A stretch of 33,211 bases of DNA from Roseospira navarrensis (GCF_009601025.1 NZ_WIVE01000046.1:1-33211), one strand, 5' to 3'; shown: positions 20,287-29,118, counted from the stretch's first letter. Notes: generated from the letters alone by a model not told the origin. Numbers and translations: made by a program.

Positions 20287-21102
20287 ATGTCCGAAGAGAC
20301 GGCCATTCTCGACGTGCAGGGTGTCTCCCTGCAGTTCGGGGGCGTTCGCGCGTTGTCCGACGTGACGTTTTCCGTTGCGAAGGGCGAACTGTTCGCGATC
20401 ATCGGTCCGAACGGGGCCGGCAAGACATCCATGATGAACTGCATCTCCGGCCGGTACACACCGACCGAGGGGCGCGTCATCTTCAAGGGGCGCGAGGTCA
20501 CCGGCCTGAAGCCGAACCAGCGCGCCGACCTGGGCATCGGCCGCACGTTCCAGAACCTCGCCCTGTTCGGGCACATGAGCGTCCTGGACAACATCATGGT
20601 CGGGCGCCACCACCTGCTGAAGAACGGGTTCCTGCGGGGCGCGCTCTACTGGGGCCTCGCCCAGCGCGAGGAACTGGCCCACCGGCGGGATGTCGAGGAC
20701 ATCATCGACTTCCTGGAAATCACCCACATCCGCAAGGCGATGGCGGGCACCCTGCCCTATGGCCTGCGCAAGCGCGTGGAGCTGGCGCGCGCGATCGCGC
20801 TGAATCCCGACCTGATCCTCCTGGACGAGCCCATGGCGGGCATGAACCTGGAGGAGAAGGAGGACATGGCCCGCTTCATTATCGACCTGAACGAGGAGTG
20901 GGGCATCTCGGTCATCATGATCGAGCACGACATGGGCGTGGTGATGGACATCTCGCACCGGGTGGCCGTGCTGGACTTCGGCCAGAAGATCGCCGAGGGC
21001 CTGCCCGACGAGATCATGAACAACCCGCGGGTCAAGACCGCCTATCTGGGCGAAGACGACGGCGGCCTTGTCTTCACCGACGATGACGAGGAGGTCGCCT
21101 GA
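20287..21102 (+). CDS. livG: LIV/HAAT-type ABC transporter ATP-binding protein (LivG-like)
   Basis: A 271-residue ABC ATPase. Walker A is GPNGAGKT (40-47), the Q-loop is at FQN (88-90), Walker B is LILLDEP (176-182), and the H-loop is in IEHDMGVV. The signature is LPYGLRKRVELARA, the LivG-type variant without a canonical SGG. The C-terminus carries an acidic tail (FTDDDEEVA) beyond the usual LivG end. It energises import by the permeases encoded at 23216 and 24134. The start follows an excellent GGAGGAAGGAAA. The next gene, a ligase, overlaps by one base (TGATG), so the ATPase and ligase are translationally coupled. The symbol is by family only; the substrate is unknown. Confidence 0.92.
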   Translation: MSEETAILDVQGVSLQFGGVRALSDVTFSVAKGELFAIIGPNGAGKTSMMNCISGRYTPTEGRVIFKGREVTGLKPNQRADLGIGRTFQNLALFGHMSVLDNIMVGRHHLLKNGFLRGALYWGLAQREELAHRRDVEDIIDFLEITHIRKAMAGTLPYGLRKRVELARAIALNPDLILLDEPMAGMNLEEKEDMARFIIDLNEEWGISVIMIEHDMGVVMDISHRVAVLDFGQKIAEGLPDEIMNNPRVKTAYLGEDDGGLVFTDDDEEVA

Positions 21103-23063
21103 TGGCCCGCAAGCGGAACCAGAAGACGACGCCGGAATTCGCGGACGTCGCCCGGTACGACACCTTCCCCAAACTGCTGGCCCACAACGCCCGCGCCTTC
21201 GGATCCGAAGTGGTGATGCGCGAGAAGGAATTCGGCATCTGGAACGAATTCACCTTCGCCGACTACCAGCACAAGGTCCGCCGCTATGCGCTCGGCCTGC
21301 GCGCCATGGGCATCGCGCGCGGCGACTGCGTGGGCCTGCTGGGCGCCAACCGGCCGGAATGGGTGTGGGGCGAAGTGGCGGCCCACGCCATCGGGGCCAC
21401 CTCGCTGGGTGTCTACAAGGACGTGCTGGGCGAAGAGGCCGCCTACCTCATCACCTATGCGGGGATCACGGCGATCCTCTGCGAGGACGAGGAGCAGGTG
21501 GACAAGCTGCTGGAACTGGGCGACCAGATTCCCACGGTCCGGGTCATCGTCTATTGCGACCCGCGCGGCATGCGGAAGTACGACGATCCGCGCCTGATCT
21601 CCGAGGAGGACCTCTGCCGCAAGGGCGAGGCGCTGGATCGGGCCGAGCCCGGGCTGTACGACGCCGAGGTGGAAAAGGGCTCGGGTGAGGACGTGTCGAT
21701 CCTGTGCACGACCTCCGGCACCACCAGCAAGCCGAAGCTGGCCATGCTGCAGTCCGGTCCCTTCCTGCGCCACTGCCTGGACTATCTGAATGCCGACCCG
21801 AAGTGCCCGGGCGACGATTATGTCTCGGTGCTGCCGCTGCCCTGGATCATGGAGCAGGTCTACGTCATCGGCCAGCAGTTGATCGCGCGCAACATCATCA
21901 ACTTCGTCGAGGACGAGGAAACCACGATGGCCGATCTGCGGGAGATCGGCCCCACCTTCGTCCTGCTGGCCCCGCGCGTGTGGGAGAGCATCGCCGCCGA
22001 AGTGCGCGCCCGCATGATGGACAGCACGAGATTCAAGCAGCTCATGTTCAAGTGGGGCATGTCGATCGGCAAGAAAGCGGCGGCGGAGAAACGGCGCTCC
22101 TGGTTCGCGGACTTCATTTTGTTCCGGGCGCTGCGAGACCGCTACGGGTTCTCGTTCCTGACCTCGGCCGCCACCGGCGGCGCCGCCATGGGGCCGGAGA
22201 CCTTCAAGTTCTTCCACGCCATGGGCGTGCCCCTGAAGCAGCTATACGGCCAGACCGAGTTGGCCGGCGCCTACACCATCCACCGCAACGACGACATCGA
22301 CCCGGAGACCGTCGGCACGGCCTTCGACCAGTCCGCGCTGAGGATCGATGACCCGGACGAAGAGGGGGTGGGCGAAATCGTCGGCCGCAGCCAGGGCATG
22401 TTCCTGGGCTACTACCAGAACCAGGAGGCCACCGACGCCGACAAGCGAGACGGCTGGCTGTATACCGGCGACGCCGGCTACATCAACACGTCGAACGGTC
22501 ACCTGGTGGTCATCGACCGCGTCAAGGATCTGGCCAATACCTCGGCCGGCGTGCGGTTCTCGCCGCAGTACATCGAGAACAAGCTGAAGTTCTCGGCCTT
22601 CGTCGCCGAGGCGGTCATCCTGGGCCGCGACCTGCCCTATCTGTCCGCCATGATCTGCATCCGGTGGTCGATCGTCTCCAAGTGGGCCGAGCAGAAAAAC
22701 ATCTCGTTCACCAACTACACCAACCTGTCGGCCCAGCCGGAGGTCTACGCGCTGCTGCGCGACGAGGTGGAGCGCGTCAACGAGACCCTGCCGGAGGCCC
22801 AGCGCATCCGGAAGTTCCTGCTGCTCTACAAGGAACTGGACCCGGACGACGGCGAACTGACCCGCACCCGCAAGGTGCGCCGGGGCGTGATCGCGGAAAA
22901 GTACGCGCGCGAGATCGAGGCGATCTACGCCGGCCGGGATGCGATCGACGTGGACACCACGATCACGTTCCAGGACGGCAGCACGGCCCGCATCCAGACC
23001 ACGCTGCGGGTCGAAACCCTGCTGCCGCCGGACGATCCGGCCGGCCGACAGGCGGCGGAGTGA
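21102..23063 (+). CDS. Long-chain acyl-CoA synthetase-like AMP-dependent ligase
   Basis: A 653-residue member of the adenylate-forming family, of the larger long-chain acyl-CoA synthetase size. The AMP-binding P-loop-like motif is TTSGTTSKPK (203-212), the middle motif is YGQTELAG, and the hinge region is GWLYTGDAGYI followed by DRVKDL. The C-terminal Lys-bearing GELTRTRKVRR is present. The reaction is ATP plus acid plus CoA to acyl-CoA, AMP and pyrophosphate, via an acyl-adenylate. In most such enzymes the P-loop reads SGTTGxPK; here it reads SGTTSKPK. The position inside a transporter operon, coupled to the ATPase gene, suggests it activates the imported compound. The true substrate cannot be read from sequence. 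Confidence 0.9.
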   Translation: MARKRNQKTTPEFADVARYDTFPKLLAHNARAFGSEVVMREKEFGIWNEFTFADYQHKVRRYALGLRAMGIARGDCVGLLGANRPEWVWGEVAAHAIGATSLGVYKDVLGEEAAYLITYAGITAILCEDEEQVDKLLELGDQIPTVRVIVYCDPRGMRKYDDPRLISEEDLCRKGEALDRAEPGLYDAEVEKGSGEDVSILCTTSGTTSKPKLAMLQSGPFLRHCLDYLNADPKCPGDDYVSVLPLPWIMEQVYVIGQQLIARNIINFVEDEETTMADLREIGPTFVLLAPRVWESIAAEVRARMMDSTRFKQLMFKWGMSIGKKAAAEKRRSWFADFILFRALRDRYGFSFLTSAATGGAAMGPETFKFFHAMGVPLKQLYGQTELAGAYTIHRNDDIDPETVGTAFDQSALRIDDPDEEGVGEIVGRSQGMFLGYYQNQEATDADKRDGWLYTGDAGYINTSNGHLVVIDRVKDLANTSAGVRFSPQYIENKLKFSAFVAEAVILGRDLPYLSAMICIRWSIVSKWAEQKNISFTNYTNLSAQPEVYALLRDEVERVNETLPEAQRIRKFLLLYKELDPDDGELTRTRKVRRGVIAEKYAREIEAIYAGRDAIDVDTTITFQDGSTARIQTTLRVETLLPPDDPAGRQAAE

Positions 23064-23215
23064 TCGGCCGGCGGCGAACGGCCCCGGGACCGTGACGCCA
23101 CGGGGCCCCGTCGGACCGCACGCTTCAGCCCGCTAAGCCCGCGGGGACGGGCCGGACGGCACGCATAAAAAGCCCGAAGCCAAAAGAAAAAGCACGGGCG
23201 CCAGGGAGGATCGGA
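23064..23215. other. Intergenic spacer with GC hairpin before livH
   Basis: A 152-base gap inside the transporter cluster. GCCCCG (23081-23086) pairs with CGGGGC (23101-23106). An A-rich stretch (23166-23191) then precedes the strong AGGGAGGA Shine-Dalgarno of livH at 23203-23210. The hairpin may attenuate or protect the transcript; an internal promoter is possible but none is convincing. Confidence 0.35.
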
Positions 23216-24103
23216 ATGGATCTGTTCTTTCAACTTCTGATCAACGGGATCATCGTCGGCACGCTGTATGGCGTGGTCGCGATGTGTTTCGTGCTGATCT
23301 ACAAGTCCACGCAGGTGGTGAACTTCGCCCAGGGCGAGTTCCTGCTGATCGGGGCCTGGATTTGCTGGTACATCCTGGTCCAGTTCCAGATCCCCTTCGT
23401 GTTCGGCTTCCTGATCACCCTGGTGTTCATGGCGGGGCTCGGTATCTTCATCCAGATGGTCGTGCTGAGACCCATGATCGGCGAGCCGATCATCTCGGTC
23501 ATCATGGTCACCATCGGGTTGTCCATCTTCATGCGCGCCCTGGTCAACTGGCTGTTCGGGCAGAACGCGGTGGGCTTCCCCGAAGTCTTCAGCACAAGCT
23601 CGATCAATATCGGCGGGCTCTACGTCCAGCCGGCCTATCTGATGAGCTTCGTGATCTCCATCGTCATCATGGCCGGCTTCTTCTACTTCTTCAAATACAG
23701 CCGCTACGGCCTGGCCATGCGCGCGACCGCCTTCAACCAGCAGGTCGCCCAGTCGCTGGGCATCTCGGTCAAGCAGGTGTTCGCCATGGCGTGGGCCATC
23801 TCGGCCATGGTCTCGGCCCTGGCCGGTGTGGTGGTGGGCATGGTCAACGGCGTGTCATCGGCCCTGTCCTTCATCGGCATCAAGGTCTTCCCGGCCGTCA
23901 TCCTGGGCGGGCTGGATTCCATCATCGGCGCAGTCGTGGGCGGCCTGATCGTGGGCGTGCTGGAAAACATGGCCGAGTATGTGGACGGCCAGTTCCTGTA
24001 CTGGGGCAACATGCTGACCATCGCGCCGTTCTGGGTGCTCATCATCATCCTGGTCATCAAGCCGTACGGTCTGTTCGGCACCAAGGATATCGAGCGCGTC
24101 TAG
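23216..24103 (+). CDS. livH: LIV/HAAT-type ABC transporter permease (LivH-like)
   Basis: A 295-residue inner-membrane protein made almost entirely of hydrophobic helices (about eight). It has the LivH hallmarks NGIIVGTLYGVVAM at the N-terminus, TQVVNFAQGEF at about 32-42, and the cytoplasmic-loop motif ATAFNQQVAQSLGI, expected to contact an ATPase subunit. The C-terminal GGLDSIIGAVVGGLIVG is also typical. It forms the translocation channel with LivM. The start follows AGGGAGGA by five bases. LivM starts 30 bases downstream. The family transports branched-chain amino acids, amides, urea, or aromatic and short organic acids. Confidence 0.93.
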   Translation: MDLFFQLLINGIIVGTLYGVVAMCFVLIYKSTQVVNFAQGEFLLIGAWICWYILVQFQIPFVFGFLITLVFMAGLGIFIQMVVLRPMIGEPIISVIMVTIGLSIFMRALVNWLFGQNAVGFPEVFSTSSINIGGLYVQPAYLMSFVISIVIMAGFFYFFKYSRYGLAMRATAFNQQVAQSLGISVKQVFAMAWAISAMVSALAGVVVGMVNGVSSALSFIGIKVFPAVILGGLDSIIGAVVGGLIVGVLENMAEYVDGQFLYWGNMLTIAPFWVLIIILVIKPYGLFGTKDIERV

Positions 24104-24133
24104 GATCGCGGGCAAGACGAAGGAGACCCAACG

Positions 24134-25267
24134 ATGGCCACCATGAGCCTGCGACCCTGCGGTGACTTCCGCACCACCTACAAGCAGGACACTGTGATCT
24201 TCGACACCCGGAACAGCCGCTGGGCGATGGTGCTGTTCCTGATGGCGCTGTACGTGATGGTGCTGATCCCCGTTCTGGCGCCGGGGGTGGAAGAGGCGCC
24301 GGTCCTGAGCAGCCTGTTCGCGCCGTTCTACAACGCCCAGTACCTCAGCCTTGCCATCCAGGCCTGCTACTGGGGCATCGCCGCCCTGGGCCTGAACATC
24401 CTGGTGGGCTTTACCGGGCAGATCTCGCTGGGCCATGCCGCCTTCTTCGGCATCGGCGCCTTCGGCTCGGCCTATCTGAACAACACCTACGGCATCCCGG
24501 TGGTGCTCTCGATCCCGCTGGCCGGCCTGATTGCCGCCGCCGTCGGCCTGCTGTTCGGCAGCCCCGCGGCGCGCATCAAGGGCCTGTATCTGGCCATCGC
24601 CACCCTGGCCGCCCAGTTCATCATCGAGGATCTGTTCATCCGGCTGGACTGGTTCACGGGCGGGTCCTACGGCTCGCTCGCCAACAGCATCGAGTTGTTC
24701 GGGGTGACCTTCGACACCGACCAGAAGTTCTTTCTGTTCGCCCTGTCTCTGACCATCATCCTGTTCGTGCTGGCCGCCAACCTGATGCGCAGCCGCGACG
24801 GGCGGGCGTTCGTGGCCGTGCGGGACCACTACCTCTCGGCCGAGGTGATGGGCATCAACCTGACCAAATACCGCATCCTGTCGTTCGGCATCTCGTCGTT
24901 CTATGCCGGCATCGGCGGGGCGCTGTACGGGCACTACCTCGGCTTCGTGTCCGCCGAGGGCTTCACCATTCTCTTGTCGATCCAGTTCCTCGGCATCATC
25001 ATCATCGGCGGACTGGGCTCGGTGATGGGCGCCATGCTGGGCACCATCTTCATGGTCCTGCTGCCCGAGGTCATGGCGGGCGGCGTGGACATCATCGCCT
25101 CGACCGAATGGGGCAACACGCCGATGATTACCAACGGCCTGGCCTACTTCAAGGAAATGGCCATCGGCGCGGCAATCATCCTGTTCCTCATCTTCGAGCC
25201 GGACGGTCTGGCGCACCGATGGCGCCTCATCAAGGCCTACTGGAAGCTCTATCCGTTCTCGTACTAG
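24134..25267 (+). CDS. livM: LIV/HAAT-type ABC transporter permease (LivM-like)
   Basis: A 377-residue membrane protein of the LivM family, with LGLNILVGFTGQISLGHAAF in the family's conserved first half and GGLGSVMGAMLGTIF near the end. The loop with VAVRDHYLSAEVMGIN is the ATPase-contact segment. A soluble N-terminal extension of about 30 residues precedes the first helix. It pairs with LivH to make the channel. The start is set by AAGGAGA about eight bases upstream. The C-terminus ends in a short soluble tail, and the binding-protein gene follows after 74 bases. Confidence 0.93.
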   Translation: MATMSLRPCGDFRTTYKQDTVIFDTRNSRWAMVLFLMALYVMVLIPVLAPGVEEAPVLSSLFAPFYNAQYLSLAIQACYWGIAALGLNILVGFTGQISLGHAAFFGIGAFGSAYLNNTYGIPVVLSIPLAGLIAAAVGLLFGSPAARIKGLYLAIATLAAQFIIEDLFIRLDWFTGGSYGSLANSIELFGVTFDTDQKFFLFALSLTIILFVLAANLMRSRDGRAFVAVRDHYLSAEVMGINLTKYRILSFGISSFYAGIGGALYGHYLGFVSAEGFTILLSIQFLGIIIIGGLGSVMGAMLGTIFMVLLPEVMAGGVDIIASTEWGNTPMITNGLAYFKEMAIGAAIILFLIFEPDGLAHRWRLIKAYWKLYPFSY

Positions 25268-25298
25268 GCCGGCGCAAGATCGGCCGTGAACCACCAAC

Positions 25299-25316
25299 AA
25301 GACAAACAACTGTCTT
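25299..25316 (+). promoter_or_regulatory. Small hairpin upstream of the binding-protein gene
   Basis: AAGACA (25299-25304) and TGTCTT (25311-25316) form a perfect six-base inverted repeat with a six-base loop, 8 bases before the GGAACCTGGAGGAAA leader of the binding-protein gene. It could be an operator half-pair or an mRNA 5' hairpin. The evidence is symmetry and position only. Confidence 0.3.
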
Positions 25317-25341
25317 AATCGGAACCTGGAGGAAACATCCC

Positions 25342-26586
25342 ATGCGCAAGACCTTCACCCTGGCCTGTGCCACCAGCCTGGGCATCATGGCCGCGGCCAG
25401 CACCGCGGCCCAGGCGCAGGAGTCCGTCTTCGTCGGCCACCTGATGGACATCACCGGCGCGACCGGCTTCGTGGGCAAGTTCTACGGCCCGGCCATCCGT
25501 GACTCCGTGGCCTATATCAACGCCAACGGCGGGATCGACGGCACCACCATCGAGATGGACAGCGTGGACTACGCCTACGAGGTGCCGCGCGCCATTTCGT
25601 TCTACAAGAAGTGGACCCAACAGGACATGGTCGCCATGCAGGGTTGGGGCACGGGCGACACCGAAGCGCTCATCAGCTTCGTCGCCAAGGACGAGATCCC
25701 CGTCTGGTCGGCGTCCTACTCGGGCCACCTGACCGACCCGACCGGCAAGAACCCCAACACCCAGAAGCCGGCGCCCTACAACTTCTTCTACGGCCCGTCC
25801 TACTCCGACGGCTGCCGCGCCCTGGCGCAGTGGGCGATGGAGGACTGGCAAGCCAACGGCGGCGAGGGCACGCCGAAGTTCGTCCACACCGGCGACAACC
25901 ACCCCTACCCCAACGCGCCCAAGGAAGCCTGCGCGGCCTATGCCGAGGAACTGGGCTTCGAGGTGCTGAACCCGGTCGTGGTCTCGCTGAAGCCGGGCGA
26001 CTTCAAGGCGCAGTGCCTGACCATCAAGGAAAACGGCGCCAACTACGCCTACATCGGCAACCTGGGTCCGTCGGTGGTCTCGCTGTTCAAGTCCTGTGAC
26101 ACCGTCGGCACCGACGTGCAGTTCATGGCCAACATCTGGGGCGGCGACCGCGAAACCATGGCCGCCATCGGCGACACCGACCGCAACCTGATCTTCGTTG
26201 CGGCGAACGCCTTCTGGGGCTCCGACGCGCCGGGCATGGAAACCGTGCGCGCCATCTCCGAAATGGCCGATCCCAGCGTGGAGTTCCGCACCCACCACTA
26301 CATCCGCGGCATCTGCACCGCCTACTACATGAAGGAGGCGATGGAGTGGGCCAAGGCCAACGGCGGCATCACCGGCCCGAACATCAAGCAGGGCATGTAC
26401 GCCAAGCAGGATTGGGTTCCGGAAGGCCTGGAAGGTGTGTGCATCCCCTCCACCTGGACCGCCGAGGACCACCGCGGCACGATGACCGTGAACATCTACC
26501 GCGGCACCAACGACGGCGGTGATGTCGGCATCGAGCGCGTCACGCAGACCACCCTGCCCCGCCGCGACGACTGGCTGGGCTGGTAG
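25342..26586 (+). CDS. ABC transporter periplasmic substrate-binding protein (LivJ/K-like)
   Basis: A 414-residue secreted protein of the periplasmic binding protein type 1 family (Peripla_BP_6). A signal peptide, MRKTFTLACATSLGIMAAAS, ends near AAQAQE (residues 23-28). The mature start VFVGHLMDITGATGFVG is the usual first strand and ligand loop of this family. It delivers its ligand to LivHM. It is longer than typical LivJ (about 345 mature residues). Such long forms are common in systems associated with acyl-CoA ligases, so the ligand may be an acid rather than leucine (inference). The start follows GGAGGAAA closely. A hairpin after the stop (26594-26623) separates it from livF. Confidence 0.92.
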   Translation: MRKTFTLACATSLGIMAAASTAAQAQESVFVGHLMDITGATGFVGKFYGPAIRDSVAYINANGGIDGTTIEMDSVDYAYEVPRAISFYKKWTQQDMVAMQGWGTGDTEALISFVAKDEIPVWSASYSGHLTDPTGKNPNTQKPAPYNFFYGPSYSDGCRALAQWAMEDWQANGGEGTPKFVHTGDNHPYPNAPKEACAAYAEELGFEVLNPVVVSLKPGDFKAQCLTIKENGANYAYIGNLGPSVVSLFKSCDTVGTDVQFMANIWGGDRETMAAIGDTDRNLIFVAANAFWGSDAPGMETVRAISEMADPSVEFRTHHYIRGICTAYYMKEAMEWAKANGGITGPNIKQGMYAKQDWVPEGLEGVCIPSTWTAEDHRGTMTVNIYRGTNDGGDVGIERVTQTTLPRRDDWLGW

Positions 26587-26593
26587 GATCGGC

Positions 26594-26623
26594 CGGGGAC
26601 GGGGTCATGCGGCTCCGTCCCCG
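26594..26623 (+). terminator. Hairpin after the binding-protein gene
   Basis: CGGGGACGG (26594-26602) and CCGTCCCCG (26615-26623) pair perfectly with a 12-base loop, 7 bases after the stop. No T run follows, so partial read-through into livF is likely. Such hairpins commonly protect binding-protein mRNA and give that gene more product than the other transporter genes. Confidence 0.6.
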
Positions 26624-26712
26624 ATCCGAAGAACGGGCCGGCGCGCCCCGCCGCGTCGTCCGCCCGGCTCGTCCCTGCCGTTCATCCTGACCTGATCGCG
26701 TCGAGGCCCTTC

Positions 26713-27558
26713 ATGTCCGCATCCGCCGCCGCCGCCGAGACCCCCGCCGCCACGCCGGCGCGCGAACCGATCCTCTCGGTCAACAACATCGAGGTCGTCT
26801 ACGACGACGTCATCCTGGTCCTGCGCGGCGTCAGCCTGGACGTGCCGGAGGGCGACATCGTCACCCTGCTGGGCCCCAACGGCGCCGGCAAGACCACCAC
26901 GCTCAAGGCGATCTCCGGCCTGCTGCGCACCGAGAACGGCGAGGTCACGCGCGGCGAGGTCCGCTTCATGGGCGAGAACATCGCCAACATGGCCCCCGAG
27001 CAGATCGTCCGCAGGGGCATCTTCCAGGTGATGGAGGGCCGGCGCATCGTCGAGGACATGACGGTCATCGAGAACCTCCGCCTCGGCGCCTACACCCGCA
27101 AGGACGGCGCGGCCGCCGTCAAGCGCGACCTGGAGATGGTGCTGGACTACTTCCCCCGCCTGCGGGAGCGCACCGGCCTCGCCGGCTACCTGTCGGGCGG
27201 CGAACAGCAGATGCTCGCCATCGGCCGCGCCATGATGGCCCGGCCCAAGCTGATCCTGCTGGACGAGCCGTCCATGGGGCTGGCGCCCCTCCTGGTGAAG
27301 GAGGTGTTCCACATCGTGCGCAAGCTCAACAAGGAACTGGGCATGACCACCCTGCTGGTGGAGCAGAACGCCAAGATGGCGCTGGGGGCGGCCTCCTACG
27401 GCTACATCATGGAATCGGGCAAGGTCGTCATGGACGGCACCCAGGCCGACCTTCTGGACAACGAGGACGTCAAGGAGTTCTACCTCGGCGGCGGCGGCGA
27501 ACACCGCAAGTCGTTCAAGAACCTCAAGTCCTACAAGCGCCGGAAGCGGTGGATCTAG
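26713..27558 (+). CDS. livF: LIV/HAAT-type ABC transporter ATP-binding protein (LivF-like)
   Basis: A 281-residue ABC ATPase. Walker A is GPNGAGKTT (54-62), the signature is LSGGEQQ (160-166) and Walker B is LILLDEPS (180-187), with LLVEQNAKMAL as the LivF-type H-loop analogue. It has an Ala/Pro-rich N-terminal extension of about 18 residues and a very basic C-terminus (KSFKNLKSYKRRKRW) not found in classical LivF. It pairs with the LivG-like subunit. No clear Shine-Dalgarno precedes the start. It lies 126 bases after the binding-protein gene, beyond the hairpin at 26594-26623. Confidence 0.92.
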   Translation: MSASAAAAETPAATPAREPILSVNNIEVVYDDVILVLRGVSLDVPEGDIVTLLGPNGAGKTTTLKAISGLLRTENGEVTRGEVRFMGENIANMAPEQIVRRGIFQVMEGRRIVEDMTVIENLRLGAYTRKDGAAAVKRDLEMVLDYFPRLRERTGLAGYLSGGEQQMLAIGRAMMARPKLILLDEPSMGLAPLLVKEVFHIVRKLNKELGMTTLLVEQNAKMALGAASYGYIMESGKVVMDGTQADLLDNEDVKEFYLGGGGEHRKSFKNLKSYKRRKRWI

Positions 27559-27667
27559 GTTTCTCGTCGGCGCCGTCGCGCTGCCGATTGCAACAACGCC
27601 CGGGACCGGATGCTCTTGGGTGTGCCCGCACCGTTCGCATTCCGACAGGACACAGGGACCGCGCCCC

Positions 27668-28915
27668 ATGAAGTACTTCGACGACCTGGAAACCCGCCCG
27701 GAGGCCCAGCGCCTGGAGGAGCAGTTCGCGGCCCTGCCCGGCCTGATCGCCATCGCCAAGGGCAGCGCGGCCCACTTCGGGCGCATGCTGGCGGATGTGG
27801 ATCCGGATTCGGTGACCGACCCGGCCGCCCTGGCCCGTCTGCCGGTGACCCGCAAGAGCGACCTGATCCGGCTGCAGGCGGATCATCCGCCGCTCGGCGG
27901 GCTGGTCTCCGACTGGGGCAGCATCGGGCGCATCCTGCAATCGCCCGGCCCCATCAACGACCCCGAGGGGGCCCGCACCGGCTACTGGCGCCTGGGGCGC
28001 GCGCTGTTCGCGGCCGGCTTCCGGCGCGGCGACATGGTGCAGAACTGCTTTTCCTATCACTTCACGCCGGGCGGCTGGATCTTCGACGACGCCTGCCGCT
28101 CGCTGGGCTGCCCCGTCTTCCCCGCCGGGGTGGGCAACACGGAACAGCAGGTCAACGCCATGGTCGGGCTGGACGTGGCTGGCTATGTGGGCACGCCGTC
28201 GTTCCTGCGCATCATCCTGGAGAAGGCCGCCGAGATGGGCGTGGCCCTGCCCCGCCTGACCAAGGGGCTGGTCTCCGGCGAGGCGTTCCTGCCGCCGCAG
28301 CGCGCCGCCTTCCGGGATGCCGGCATCCAGGTCCATCAGTGCTACGCCACCGCCGACCTGGGCCTGATCGCCTTCGAGAGCCCGGGACCGGACGGCGCCG
28401 TGGAAGGCATGGTGGTGGACGAGGGGGTGATCGTCGAGATCGTGCGCCCCGGCACCGGCGATCCCGTGCCGCCGGGCGAGGTGGGCGAAGTGGTCGTCAC
28501 CTCGTTCACGCCCGAGTATCCGCTGATCCGCTTCGCCACCGGCGACATGTCGGCCGTGCTGCCGGGCGAGAGCCCGTGCGGCCGCACCAACATGCGCATC
28601 AAGGGCTGGATGGGTCGCGCCGACCAGACCACCAAGGTCAAGGGCATGTTCGTCCACCCCGAGCAAGTGGCGGCCGTCATGAAGCGCTTCCCGGCGCTCG
28701 GGCGCGGTCGGCTGGTGGTCTCGCACGACACCCAGTCCAACGACGTCATGACCCTGCGCTGCGAGAGCGCCGAGGGGCCCGACGACGCGCTGGCCGCGCG
28801 CGTCTCGGAGGCCGTGCAGGCCGTCACCAAGCTGAAGGGCGTGATCGAGATCGTGCCGCCGGACAGCCTGCCCAACGACGGCAAGGTGATCGAGGACGTG
28901 CGCCGGTTCGATTGA
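27668..28915 (+). CDS. PaaK-like CoA ligase (phenylacetate-CoA ligase family)
   Basis: A 415-residue adenylate-forming enzyme of the PaaK family: HFGRMLADVDPDSVTD and LARLPVTRKSDLI near the N-terminus, the central QCYATADLGLIAFE, and the hinge FATGDMSAVLPG followed by WMGRADQTTKVKG. PaaK activates phenylacetate to phenylacetyl-CoA, but relatives activate other aryl or aliphatic acids. This is the second ligase in the transporter cluster, so the pathway may use two acids or two steps. The start is chosen at MKYFDDLETRPE, 109 bases after livF, with GGGA about ten bases upstream. The frame is open further upstream without family similarity. No terminator was seen; the repeat pair starts 20 bases after the stop. 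Confidence 0.86.
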   Translation: MKYFDDLETRPEAQRLEEQFAALPGLIAIAKGSAAHFGRMLADVDPDSVTDPAALARLPVTRKSDLIRLQADHPPLGGLVSDWGSIGRILQSPGPINDPEGARTGYWRLGRALFAAGFRRGDMVQNCFSYHFTPGGWIFDDACRSLGCPVFPAGVGNTEQQVNAMVGLDVAGYVGTPSFLRIILEKAAEMGVALPRLTKGLVSGEAFLPPQRAAFRDAGIQVHQCYATADLGLIAFESPGPDGAVEGMVVDEGVIVEIVRPGTGDPVPPGEVGEVVVTSFTPEYPLIRFATGDMSAVLPGESPCGRTNMRIKGWMGRADQTTKVKGMFVHPEQVAAVMKRFPALGRGRLVVSHDTQSNDVMTLRCESAEGPDDALAARVSEAVQAVTKLKGVIEIVPPDSLPNDGKVIEDVRRFD

Positions 28916-28935
28916 GACTGGCCGACGATGAACGT

Positions 28936-29098
28936 GTCAGGGCCGCAACAGGGGTCCGAACCCGGATTGCCGTGCTGTGACACTGCAGGGGTCGAACCCG
29001 CCTCACGAGGTCCTTCGGTCGCCCCCGGCGACGCGTCGCGTCGCCGCAAAGGCGTGCGACCATCGGAACGATGGTCGCGGGGGCTCCCTCAGGATGAC
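28936..29098 (-). repeat. Dispersed palindromic repeat, copy C (extended form, inverted)
   Basis: Read on the minus strand this block opens with GTCATCCTGAGG (29098-29087) and continues through GAAGGACCTCGTGAGG and a diverged version of the copy-B tail, ending CCCTGAC (28942-28936). The centre carries two extra perfect hairpins: a 10-base stem at 29056-29078 (GCGACCATCG, loop GAA) and a nine-base stem at 29027-29045. It is inverted against copy B with a 20-base AT-rich spacer. It begins about 20 bases after the PaaK-like gene. Confidence 0.75.
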
Positions 29099-29118
29099 CC
29101 ATTTTTGTATAGAGTTTG

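Noticed and set aside
28960-29005. tRNA-like T-arm sequence (GGGTTCGACCCC on the minus strand)
   Set aside because: There is no acceptor stem, anticodon arm or CCA region around it. The segment belongs to repeat copy C, and the resemblance is fortuitous.
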